Below are positions 21,957-32,117 of a stretch of 64,000 nucleotides of DNA, one piece after another. The notes below the pieces were generated by a model. It did no database searches. It saw only the letters and a program-made list of their open reading frames with translations, and was not told where the DNA came from. Numbering within the stretch: position 1 is the stretch's first letter; the number at the start of each line of letters is the position of its first letter. The translations under genes were made by a program, and so were the position numbers. The stretch is from NCBI RefSeq assembly GCF_035222375.1, contig NC_085889.1, forward strand, positions 930,001 through 994,000, written 5' to 3'. This DNA comes from Podospora pseudocomata. Taxonomy: Eukaryota; Ascomycota; Sordariomycetes; Sordariales; Podosporaceae.

Positions 21957-22859
21957 GCCTATACGTGGAAGGCTTGAGCCATGTGGAGGAGCTTAAGCTC
22001 TGGACCTTGGGTTGTTGCTGGATGTGAGACATACCAACAGCGCCTCAAAATTCTAAGCGTTGTTTGTAACGCCACATCTCGAGCTTTATCTGGTTTCTAG
22101 CAACAAGAGTTTGTATTCCCAGCACGTGGCATAATTTCTACGATAACTCTTCAATTCCATCTTGCTGTGGGTCAATCAACATGTTTATTCGATGACTTTG
22201 TCACCTGTATGACCCCCTTAAATAATGACAATGATGTGTTTGCAAGGCTGTCAGAGTCAAAAGACCTACACCTCAGATCTCTGACAGATCGAAGCACACA
22301 GTCAAAATGCTCGATTTGCGATTTATTTTTCCGTAGCAGCAACTGACGGTCGTTCCACTCGAAAGATAATCCATCCAGCTTTGGATCTCTACTCTACCTA
22401 CTTGATCAAGATATTGAGATTCTTGTCAACACTATCCATCCTACCTCCATTCCCATTTTTTGCTGCTAACAATCCGATCTGACTCGGGACAGCCATCAGC
22501 GAGCGCGGAGCAACTGGACCTCTGGATGCGCTACACAGCTGGCTCCACGCGGTAAGATGCTTTGATCAACCAAGGCAAACAATGATGGAAAGAGGTTGAT
22601 TGGCCCATCGTATATATATGTAACACCCATCTCACTCTCATCTGAATATCGAAATGCCCCATGGAAGTCCTCAGACGGGTCCGTCGAACAAGGAGTTTGC
22701 TTCACCTGCATTGAACCTGCTACTTTGGAACCGTCAACCCCGTACGTGCCGTCCTCCTTGGCCTGAGAAAGGCGATCTGGGGGGCGTTTTCCACATGCTT
22801 TCCCGTCGGCAACCCACCAACCCCTCCGCGCTGCGATTAGGCACGAGCTTCAAGGCGGA
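21957..22859. other. Intergenic region downstream of carboxylesterase
   Basis: About 0.9 kb with no recognisable gene; only short frames on both strands. It ends at the 21-bp phased repeat. Confidence 0.5.
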
Positions 22860-23178
22860 CGCCTGCTGGTACAATTGTAAGACCTCCTAGTGTTGGGAAG
22901 ACGCCTGAAGATGTCAAATGAAGGTCTCCGATTATGTGATGAAGGCCTCAGCTTATCTAATAAAGGCCTAATTAATAACTTCAAATGCCTCTCCAAAGGT
23001 TCAATCGGCCTTCATTGGATAGTTTGATGCCTCTTGACTATCCAGATAAGCCTGTTCAGTATCCAAACAGGCCTAATAAGCTTTCGAATAGGCCTTCAAG
23101 CTGCCTGCATAGACCTCGAACGCTCCTTCCACGTCTAGCCACCATCTGTCGAGGCCTAGGGCACACTTTTGACGCCTA
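22860..23178. repeat. 21-bp phased minisatellite upstream of rhodopsin-domain gene
   Basis: The core RGCCT/AGGCY recurs with CCT (or TCT) at 22862, 22883, 22904, 22925, 22946, 22967, 22988, 23009, 23030, 23051, 23072, 23093, 23114, 23134, 23155 and 23175. The spacing is exactly 21 bp across most of the array, though the bases between have diverged. On the minus strand each unit reads as seven codons beginning (E/K/Q)-A-(F/Y), interrupted by TAG/TGA/TAA codons. It could be a non-coding array with two DNA turns per unit, or a decayed heptad-coding repeat. Confidence 0.75.
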
Positions 23179-23271
23179 TTAAAAGACTTTCGACGCGTTC
23201 AATTTTCAAAATTTGACCTTTTCTTCAAGTCTTCACAAAACCAGATCACCACCACCACCATCGCCAAAACG

Positions 23272-24901
23272 ATGGAGACCTCGGACCGGACGGTGGAGTT
23301 CATCTCCACCGTCACCACAATGACGGTGATTGCGTTTTGTGCTGTGTTCCTCCGGCTTTTTTCAAAAGCCAAGTACGGAAAGGAGGTGATGCTGGACGAC
23401 AACCTCATGGTGGTCGCCTGGGTACGCGTTTCCCTCGTTTGCGAACCCTCCCACACTCGCCGCGTGCTAACGGTCAACAACAGCTCCTCACGCTCGGAAG
23501 CCTGGCGCTGCTGCTAGCGTCGGTAGCCAACTTTGGCTACACTCTCCACCAACAGGTGGAGGACAAGTTTCCCAAGGGCGCCGCCGCCCTGATCTCGGTG
23601 GCCCAGGCCCTGAGCTCTTGCTCAGGGGCTGCGGCCAAAACTTCCGCCGCCCTGCTGCTGTGGAGGATCACCCCGGTGTTTTGGCAGAGGGCTCTGCTCA
23701 AGACCACCACCGCCATCACCATCTTGACGACCCTCATCGTCGCGGTGGTGATGTCGGTCAAGATCAACGACAACAACATGCAGCAAGAGTGTGTCGACAG
23801 GACTACAGCCTGGAACTTTGGGATCTTTTATGCTGGTAAGTTCACTCTGTCTGACGGCGACAAAGCCTGGTAACTAACAATGCTGGGGCTGGGACTAGTA
23901 TGGGGCGTTATCTCCGACTTTATTTTGTCCCTTTTACCCTGGATCATGGTCTGGAAGCTTCGGATGAAAAAGGCAGAGAAGTACGGTCTCGCCGTCGCGC
24001 TGAGCATGGGTTGCGTGTGGGTCTCTTCTTCTCTCCCCATCCCATTCTCGCACCGTAACTGACCACCACTACTTTTACTATAGAACAAGCATCCTCGGGA
24101 TTATGAAACTCTCGTACATCAATTGCGTCTCTGTTCTCGACCTCGATCTCTCTTGTAAGTTCTTTTATTTAGACCGCCTTAAACCTCCACTGACCACCCT
24201 CCTGTCCAGACACCTCGATAGACCTCATTACATACCACTTCGTCGAACCGACCGTAATCATCACTGCGGCCTCCATTCCTGCCCTCCGCTTCTTTCTACA
24301 TAACCAAGTTACCGCCATGCGCCGCTCGTGCCGCGCAAGCGAGCTACTCGATATGACCAACCCAATCACGAATGCTTCACGAGCCAGCCGAAGAAGCTTC
24401 CTCCCCCGGCCCCCAGCTCAAGCACATCAACATCATCACCCCCTTGTTGATTCCGAGTCCATGATCTCTTTGTCCGCAATGTTTAGAAGTTTACCCCCCT
24501 CCGCGGAAGACCCACCACCTATGCCACCGATTCGGTCTATGCCCGTTGCCCGAGTAGGCGTTGCTGGCGCGAGTTCCAGCGAAGGAAGAAATATGACGAC
24601 TGTTACCACCATCACCGGAGGACATAACAACATTAGATCAGCTAGTTCGAATGAACAGCAGCCCAAGGAAGGAGAGATTCTCAGGACGGTGAGAGTTGTT
24701 GTTAGCAGCGAAGGAGAGGGCTCTACGTTGACCTCGGAGCCGACGGCCAGCATCAGAGAGAGTTACAGAGAGCCCAGAGAGCCCAGAGAGCCCAGAGAGC
24801 GTTCGTGGAATACTTGGCCCAGTGGGCGCAGAGAAAGCGATTTGGAGATGGGGGATGTGATTAGGGAGAACGAGCGGAAGGGTGGGAAGAAGAACGAGTA
24901 G
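23272..24901 (+). CDS. Fungal rhodopsin-domain integral membrane protein
   Basis: Five exons, 23272-23421, 23484-23835, 23899-24016, 24084-24154 and 24210-24901, give 460 residues; all joins restore the frame. Hydrophobic segments include TVTTMTVIAFCAVFLRLFS, LLTLGSLALLLASVANFGY, AITILTTLIVAVVMSV and VISDFILSLLPWIMVW. The extracellular-loop Cys (QECVD) and the W-x-F/SDFILSLLPW block are characteristic of the plant-pathogen-associated Pth11-like/rhodopsin-domain family of seven-helix proteins. The long C-terminal tail is disordered and rich in Ser, Pro and Glu, with a fourfold EPR repeat. A receptor or sensor role at the plasma membrane is usually assumed for this family, but the ligand is unknown. 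The 21-bp array ends about 95 bp upstream. Confidence 0.85.
24768..24801 (+). repeat. 9-bp coding microrepeat (Glu-Pro-Arg)n
   Basis: GAGAGCCCA-type units repeat about four times inside the last exon, encoding EPREPREPRER in the cytoplasmic tail; length polymorphism between strains would be expected. Confidence 0.7.
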
Positions 24902-25177
24902 CATTTGGGACGGCATTTTGCTTGCTAGATGGATGGGAAGATTTGCTATGGCGAGTTTATGCATGTGTACTACCTGGCATATACCTGCTATATGAGCATC
25001 AAGAGGTCACAGGTGAGAGCCAGCTCGGCCAATTGAAGACATGGAAATATTTTTGTCTCTTTTTTATTCTCATACAATTTTCCACTGTCCAAATTCCGGC
25101 TGTTGAACCTACATCTCACCCGGGGTATCCCTGTTGAACGCCAGTACACTCATACTCTCCGCCTATCAGACAACAAT

Positions 25178-26332
25178 CTAAACAGACAAATCCTCCCCCC
25201 AAACCTCCTTCGCAATCTCGACCTCCAGCCTCACCTTGGCCCACTGCTCCTCTTCGGTAAGATCATTCCCCTCCACCGTCGAGCTAAACCCACACTGATG
25301 ACTCAAGCAAAGCTGGTCCAGCCCCTGCGGACAATACCCCGCTGCCTCCTTCAGCCTCCTCTTGATATCCTCCTTGTCATCCAACGCGGCCTTCTTGCTG
25401 CTCATGACCCCCAAAACGACAATCTTTCCCTCGGGCAAGAACCTCAACGGCTGGAAATCGCCCGACCTCTGGTCGTCATACTCCAAAAAGTAAACATCCA
25501 CATCCAGCTCCTTGAACAGCGTCTCCGCGACGGGTTCGTAACCCCCCTCGGCGAACCACTGAGACCGAAAGTTACCCCTGCAGAGGTGGATGCCGATAAC
25601 CATATCCTTTGGCCTGCCCGCAATTGCCCGGTTGATCAACTTTGCGTACTGCTTCGTGAGGGCCTGGGGGTCATCCACACCGTGGCGCTTGGCCGCCTCG
25701 GCGCGCATCCCCTCGTCGCAGAGGTACGCGAGGTTGGTATCGTCCAGCTGGACAAACCGACATCCAGCAGCGTAAAGGTCGGCAATTTCAGCCTGGTAGA
25801 CTTGTACCAAGTCATCAAAAAAGTCCGGGTCGAGGTTGGGGTAGGCCTCTGTGGAGATCGCCTCGCGACCACCACGGAAATGGACCATGGTGGGGGAGGG
25901 GATGCAGACTTTGGTTGTGATCTTTGTCTTGCCGTCGGATACCTTGGCGACTTCCTTTTCGACAAACTTGTAGTCCTCTACCTGGATGGCGTTTGGGTGG
26001 CCTAGCTTGCCCGAGACGACAATCTTGGGGGGTGTCACGCCGTGGGAGGTGACATTGGTGGAGGAGAGGGAGCCGTGGCGCTCGACGCCGGCGAGGTGTT
26101 GGAGAAAGTCGATGTGGAACCAGGCGCGGCGGAACTCGCCGTCGGTGATGGACTGGAGGCCGGATTGGACCTGGGACTTGACCACGGTCGAGATGTGCTC
26201 GTCTTCGATGGCGCGGAGGGAGTCGAGCGTGATGGACTGGGTGTCGAGCTTTTCGCGGGCGTCGAGGATGGGTTTGGGGCGGAGGAAGGAGCCGACGTGG
26301 TCGGCGCGGTAGACGCCGGCGGGGAGGGGCAT
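25178..26332 (-). CDS. MetE-like cobalamin-independent methionine synthase family enzyme
   Basis: The start at 26332 gives MPLPAGVYRADHVGSFLRP, the canonical beginning of stand-alone C-terminal MetE-like proteins, and 384 residues in one exon; the open frame extends upstream but without homology. Zinc-site residues are recognisable: IGIHLCRGN (His and Cys), the Glu in FLEYDD, and the Cys of LSHQCGFSST. YxjG/YxjH-type relatives transfer methyl groups from small donors or act in thiol recycling; they lack the folate-binding N-terminal half of true MetE. It is cytosolic, since no targeting signal is seen. The exact methyl donor cannot be inferred. Confidence 0.88.
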   Translation of the reverse strand: MPLPAGVYRADHVGSFLRPKPILDAREKLDTQSITLDSLRAIEDEHISTVVKSQVQSGLQSITDGEFRRAWFHIDFLQHLAGVERHGSLSSTNVTSHGVTPPKIVVSGKLGHPNAIQVEDYKFVEKEVAKVSDGKTKITTKVCIPSPTMVHFRGGREAISTEAYPNLDPDFFDDLVQVYQAEIADLYAAGCRFVQLDDTNLAYLCDEGMRAEAAKRHGVDDPQALTKQYAKLINRAIAGRPKDMVIGIHLCRGNFRSQWFAEGGYEPVAETLFKELDVDVYFLEYDDQRSGDFQPLRFLPEGKIVVLGVMSSKKAALDDKEDIKRRLKEAAGYCPQGLDQLCLSHQCGFSSTVEGNDLTEEEQWAKVRLEVEIAKEVWGEDLSV

Positions 26333-27590
26333 TTTGACTTTTTGTTTTGTGGTGGTGATACCGGGTCCGAGGGGTTGGGAAAAAAATAGGCGTCTTTTAC
26401 GGATGCGGACAACGAGAGAATGCTGAACGGGATGAACTTGACACACACTACGCACACACGTCAGAAGATGAGGAAGAGGGGGGTTATATACAACCGTCCC
26501 GTAGGTGAGGAGTAGAATGTCATTGTATGGAGAAAAGGACTTGGCGAAACCGAATTGTGGATCTCTAGATATCCATAGTTTGTTGACTCCATCACCTTTG
26601 TTACTCCAACAACCTTCCTGTACCGGCATCTACGTCCTCTACCCGCTGTATCCGAATTAGCGATCGAATGGCAGCTCACCCATTATCATCAGCCATGCCC
26701 CAAACGGGCCTGGTCTGCCTTCTTATGGTGCGGGGTAGTGGGACTATTCGCTCGTACCTTGCGTTGTGTTGTTTGCCTCCATCAGACGGGAGTTGTACAG
26801 CGGAGAAATAGATTCCCCTCACGGTGTGCGGTGCTGTTGAGGCTGATTTTGCTGCAGGTGGCGAGGAGAGCAGTCCGGCAGTGCGGGGAGCGTGGTCCGG
26901 TTTGCCGAGACGCCTAGGAGAGAGGCGACATGCGCAGGTCCGTGGGATGAAGGCTGGGCGCTTCGGCATATGGAGTTCAGCTGGGGGCGAGGAACACTTG
27001 TTCGGAGATCTGCGAGATGGCGATCGAAACAGCGACGATGGGAGCTTGGGAGAGGGGAGAATTTTGAGCAGCGCGCGAATGGTAGCTTTGGGGTGTTGCA
27101 TCCTACGAACAACGTCCACGATTGGCCAATTGCAAACAGCAAACTCACCTTGATTTTGACCTGAAAACGAACCCCTCGAGACTCTGCCAATTGCCGTGAA
27201 GTTTCCAAACAGTCGTCAATGGCAGGTCGTTGTTGGCCGGCATCCGAGATCGCATTCAATGTGGATCTCCAGGACCCCCCCCCTGTTTTCACGTCTTGGC
27301 ATCAACCTTGCACCGGATGGCATCATGTGAAATTGGACTCCACGCTGTCTTGAATGTCTAATTCGACGTCTCTACCTCTACTCTGAGTAGGTTCATTCTT
27401 AGATCCCGCGGGAGCTTCAACACTCCGAATATGTAGCTACCTAGGTAGTCGGTCTCTAAAAACATTTTTGTCTCGTCCGAGCACGGTTAGCCCAACATCA
27501 GGCTCGCTTCACCCTCGGCTCACCTTGAGCTCACCACCGCTCACCCTATACTCGCCATTCTCCAAAATCAATAACTTTACGCGACGCTCT
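26333..27590. other. Upstream region of the MetE-like gene
   Basis: No recognised gene. Two overlapping minus-strand frames of about 150 codons (26676-27292) are Ser/Pro/Arg-rich with no family resemblance and probably not coding. A cluster of GCTCACC words lies at 27516-27545. Confidence 0.5.
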
Positions 27591-27718
27591 CATGTCACAG
27601 TTAGCCCAACGGCAGGTCGCGCAGTATGTGGGGCGCAGGACGTCCCCAGCCATTCATTAGGAAAGTCAGGAGACAGCCAATTGGGGCTGGCCAGAAGTGC
27701 TATGGCGCCAAGACCCAC

Positions 27719-27822
27719 GAGCACTCTGCAGGATGCAAGATGCTCGGGGTGATCGAAGGCATAGCACGACGAGCACTTTGCAGGATGCAATGTGCTAGGA
27801 GTGATCGGGGCCATAGCAGGGT
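27719..27822. repeat. 52-bp direct repeat, two copies
   Basis: Units starting GAGCACTCTGCAGGATGCAA (27719) and GAGCACTTTGCAGGATGCAA (27771) are about 85 percent alike over 50 bp. They sit just upstream of a TATA-bearing dispersed repeat and may belong to the same element. Confidence 0.75.
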
Positions 27823-27826
27823 TAGC

Positions 27827-27972
27827 ACTTCACGGTCCCAAGGTCTATATATACGGAGGAACTGGCTGGTGTAGATAGACAGTTCTGCAGTATGCAATTC
27901 ACGCTTGTATTCACGGTATCTTGTGTTTACATTGAGACATCTTGTTGTGCACTGTTTAGCTGCACCGAACCA
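27827..27972 (+). repeat. Dispersed promoter-bearing repeat, copy A
   Basis: About 146 bp that recurs at 50209-50352. Both copies contain TCTATATATACGGAGGAACT, then GTATTCACGGTATC and GTTTACATTGAGACATCTTG, and end in GCTGCACCGA. The TATA-like core followed by a conserved transcribed-looking block suggests the U3/R part of an LTR or another Pol II-driven element. No target duplication was found. Confidence 0.75.
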
Positions 27973-28283
27973 GGATTATTCAGAAGTGCCTTCAACCAGT
28001 ATCTCTTTCAGAGGTTCTGGATAGGGGTTCGTCACACTTAGCATGCAAAATGCAAATGATATACTTGACTAGAAGGCCGTAGGTGGGGAAGCAGCGTAAG
28101 AAAGGCAGCAGGATAGCGGTAATGCAGGAAGGGCTCGTACGAAAGTTCAGTGCTATAGTGTGTGCGGTAAGTCTGGCTATGATACACGTACATGCCTGGA
28201 GGCTGCAGAATTAGCTAATTCATTTGTTTTTAATTTAATTTTTGTAGTTTCCGAGTGTTATAGTTGTGTAATTGAGGATAGCT

Positions 28284-28565
28284 TGTTACGCCCCAAGCGT
28301 AATACCCCTGTACAGGAACCACTGGGTGGTACCTGTCAGAAAGAAAGGTCTGTTAGCGGTGGCCATGGTCTGTTGGCCGCGACCAAAAGCAAGCAATAAA
28401 GCACACTGAGCAAGGTACAAGGATACTTCAGAAACATATGTAGATAGCTTCACATAAATAGGGGGGAGCGCCGGGCGCTCCCCGTGTCGAGGAATCTGAT
28501 TCCTCATGCAAGCAATTCAAGTTCATTTGTCTAAAATCTACTCTCAGTAGCTCTTTGTTAGAACA
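28284..28565. repeat. Possible LTR-like remnant with two hairpins
   Basis: The stretch starts TGTTACGCC and ends GTTAGAACA, with TG...CA ends. Inside lie a perfect hairpin at 28463-28483 (GGGGAGCGCC stem, 1-nt centre) and a second at 28489-28505 (GAGGAAT stem), as in the R region of some Copia-type LTRs. No target duplication and no adjacent coding region were found. Confidence 0.3.
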
Positions 28566-30311
28566 ACCTGTTGTTGACAGTGAACCCATGTCTGAGACGC
28601 TTGTCACAACCTTCGATCATCCTGTCATATTCACCTCTGGCGTACTGCCTTGCAGTCTGTATCCATTCCTGGTGCAGGTTGTAACATAGCTGTGGTAGAG
28701 TTAGGAGAGTAAACGGCTCGCTTATATACATGGCTCGCTTATAATGTACGTTATGCAATTTATAAGTGTCTTCTTCTGTTAGAAAAATAGACAAAATCGT
28801 CTATGTGCAAAGTTGCAGTTTTAATATAGATAGTAGTTCTAGTGGGTTTAATAACGGGCTACTGGTACGCTAAAGGAGAAAACGGAAATCATGATTAGTT
28901 TTGGTTGCGGCAAGTATAGCCGAACGGTCCTTGGACACACTTCAGCTCAAGGTAATGCTTACTGGCGCTCACCTTTTGCTCACCTTTTGCTCACCTTGTG
29001 AGACCGATACAGACTGAGCCAAAAATTTTGTCGGGTATGACTATATAGATAGGTACTCAGTAATTTTCATTACGTCATGCCCAAACCCCAACTCATGTCC
29101 GGCCGAGAGAAAAACGGCTACACGCATCACAAGACTCGGGGATTTAAACGTTTCAATCTATCTGGTACCTCCCCGTCATCAAGGCGGTTTTACAGCTCTC
29201 GCCTTATACTATACAACCATGATACGGAGCACCATGGTACAAAAACCCCCGTATCGTCACTGCAGGCGACCGTGTCACTGTTCCGTTATTCTTCGTTTCA
29301 AATTACCCGCTTCCTCGTACCACAGCATTGTGCCTGTTTCGTTGGGACGCCGCGTTGTCGTTGAGACTGTGTCACCTGCGGTGATGAGAATTTTGAGATC
29401 GACTCATGTGGTTTGAGAGGAGAGTGGGTTGAGTGAGAGCAGGAGTGAGTGAAGTTGATGAGGTAAGCAGTAACTGCCGCTGAAGACTGTGGGAATGTCG
29501 ATCATCGAAAAGTCCCCTGAAAATCTTTTCTGTATCCTTGGCTCGTTCCTGCAGCACATGTAAGACGATTTCTCACTGTTGCAGTTCCCGTCGTGATGGG
29601 ACAAGGAAGTTTCCGCAGCGGTTGCTTCCGTGTAGCTTGGGGCTCTTCAATGAAAACAAAGATCACAGAGAAATCACATGCAAAATCCCGGAGACGACAA
29701 CATTGTCTTTCTGAAGAATGTAGATATGGTGTCCCGCATCGGAACAAGAGAAATTAGAAGTTATTATATACATAGGGGAGGAGGTGATTCGCAAAACACG
29801 ACAACAAAAAGCCACCACCCATTTACACGTAGAGGGTTTAAGTAACCTTTTGCCCATGGCTGCGCTTTCCATCAACAATAAAAACACACGAGATATACCA
29901 TTCATCAAGGTCACACCTTCCCGTCAGTCACCCGGGGAAAGCTCACCAAGAAAAGCCAGTTTCAAACCACCCAATCATCAAGAACAAATGCCTCCTTGTC
30001 ATGTCGCCCTCGTCCTCGTCAAGTCATCTCTGTGATCGGCTTTCTTTTTTTTGTGAAAGAACTCTTCTTTATTTGTTGTTTCTCCAAATGTGTCGAAACT
30101 AGAGGGAAAAAAATAAAAACTCGTTTGTCGCTGCAACGAACGCGCTCGCGATATGGGGTATATGATATCAGACCAGAACGACTTCTCCTGCATCCTCCGA
30201 AAAAGCCAAAGCCACCACAACTATTCCTCTTCCTCTTGACGACACACCAAAAGCACTCGTCTATTCTTCATGGATGGTTGGAAAAACCGAATCGAGCAAA
30301 AAGAAGCCGAT
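28566..30311. other. Gene-free repeat-rich DNA downstream of the hexose transporter
   Basis: AT-rich with short frames only. An 11-bp motif GCTCACCTTTT is repeated at 28976-29000. The right end should contain the 3' UTR of the hexose transporter gene. Confidence 0.5.
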
Positions 30312-32117
30312 TTAAACAGACTCCTGCTTGAGGTAGGCGCTGTCGGTGGGCTGAGACCCGGCAAAGGTGGTGTGGGGCTTCCACTTGGCCGAGGTGCGGG
30401 GGGTGGTCTCCTCCATCATCTTGTCGACCTGCTCGAGGGAGAGACCCTTGGTCTCGGGGACGAAGAGGAAGGTGTAGATCAAGGCAAAGGTACAAAGGCC
30501 GCCCCAGACGAAGAAGACGGACGACTTCATGTTGCCCTTGTCGGTACCGACCATGTAGGGGGTGATGACGGCGATGATGGTGTTCCAGAGCCAGTTGGAG
30601 GCGGTCGAGAGACCAACGCCACGGGAGCGGATCGGCAGAGGGAAGATCTCACCAATGAGAATCCAGGCGCCGGGACCCCAGGTGGAGGCGAAGAAGAAGA
30701 TGAAGATCGCAATGAAGGCGATCTGCGCGTTAACGGCAGAGATGTTATTGGCGAGGGTGCGCTCGGGATCCTCCGCCGTGGGGGCGGGGAAGGTGTGGTT
30801 GAAGCCGACCGTGACACCGATGATGGCGACGAGGAACTGGCAGATGAGCATGCCAAGAGCGCCCCAGAGGAGGATGGTGCGGCGACCGAAACGCTCAACG
30901 GTCCAGAAGGAGATGGGGGTCGAGCACACGTTGATGACGGTGAAGATCATGGAGATGACGAACGAGTTGGAAATGGCACCGGTGGACTTGAGGAAGGGGG
31001 TCGAGTAGTAGAAGATGAAGTTGACACCAGTCCTAAACGCAAAAGACATGTTAGCCAGCTGATCTTTTTGATTTTCTCTTTCGCGTCTTGTTCAGTAGAA
31101 ACCTACCACTGCTGCATCATCTGAAGAGAGGTACCGAGGATGGTCTTGCGAAGGTTGGAGTTGGCCTTGAAGAGGGAACCCTTGAAGCAGTTGGCCCACG
31201 AGCCGAACCAGGTGGTGTTGGGAATGAGCTGACGCTCGTACTCCTCGTTGGCGACGATCTCGGCAAGCTCGACCTGGATGTACTCAGAGTCCTTGGGCTG
31301 GCCACGGAGGCGAGCGAGAGCATCGGTGGCGGCGGGAAGGTTGGCCTTCTTGACAAAGTAACGGGGAGAGTCGGGGAGCATCATGAGACCACCAGCGAGG
31401 ATGATGGCCCAGAGGAACTGGATGGCAATGGGAATGCGGTACGAGCCAGTGTCGGTTCTACCCTCAGTGGCGTACACAACGCAAGCAGCCAACATGATAC
31501 CGATGGTGATGCAGAATTGGTAACCAGCGACCAGAGCTCCACGCACCTTGCGGGGGCACTGTGAAGCAGAAACAGTTAGCACACACATTGGCATCTCTTG
31601 GTTCCGACGGGTATCTCCGACTTACAATCTCGGACATGTACAGAATGACGACAGCAGACTCGAAACCGACACCAATACCAGCGATCAAGCGACCGGCAAC
31701 GATGGCAGCGAGGGGATCACCGAGGCCAGTGATCATCTGAATGACAACACCGATGATATAGATGAGGCAGCCGAGAATCACAGTCCACTTGCGACCAATC
31801 CAGTCGGCGGCGTCACCAGCAATGAGAGCGCCGAAGAAGGTACCGCAGGAGAGAATAGAGACGATGAGCGAAGTCCGGGACTCGGAAACAGCCTTGGCAC
31901 CGGCGAACTCGACGGCGTCGATGAAGATCTGGGAGCCGAGGACACCGTTGATGTAACCGGAGTCGTAGCCGAAGAAAATACCACCAAAGGAAGCGAAGGC
32001 GCAGAGGAGGTAGGCCTTCCAGGTGACGGGAGCCTCAATACGCTCGACGTCCTGGGTAGTAGCCAGGCCGCCGACGTGGGAGGCGGCCGGGGCCTCCTTC
32101 TCGTCGTGAGTCGACAT
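30312..32117 (-). CDS. MFS hexose transporter (high-affinity glucose transporter type)
   Basis: Exons, complement of 32117-31626, 31558-31107 and 31032-30312, give 554 residues; the joins restore SEICPRKVRGA and QQWTGVNF. Twelve-helix sugar-porter signatures are all present: GYDSGYINGV in TM1, DWIGRKWT, GRLIAGIGVGFESA, PDSPRYFVKK, VERFGRRT in the central loop, PTWGPGAWILIGEIFP and PETKGLSLEQVDKMME at the end. It would import glucose or related hexoses with protons at the plasma membrane. The sequence resembles fungal high-affinity glucose transporters more than cellodextrin or quinate permeases, but substrate range needs assay. The long gene-free DNA upstream may hold extended regulation. Confidence 0.93.

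Noticed and set aside
26333-26629. 99-codon upstream extension of the MetE-like frame
   Set aside because: Family proteins begin at MPLPAG (26332); the extension has no homology and is probably 5' UTR.
26676-27292. Two overlapping minus-strand frames of about 150 codons
   Set aside because: Low-complexity Ser/Pro/Arg composition, mutually overlapping, no domain.
27593-28036. Possible LTR starting TGTCACAG and ending GTTCGTCACA around repeat copy A
   Set aside because: Flanking 5-bp sequences (TCTCA and CTTAG) do not match, and the second copy of the repeat does not share these ends.
30270-31124. 284-codon plus-strand frame rich in Glu/Gly/Asp opposite the hexose transporter
   Set aside because: Antisense shadow of a well-conserved transporter gene.
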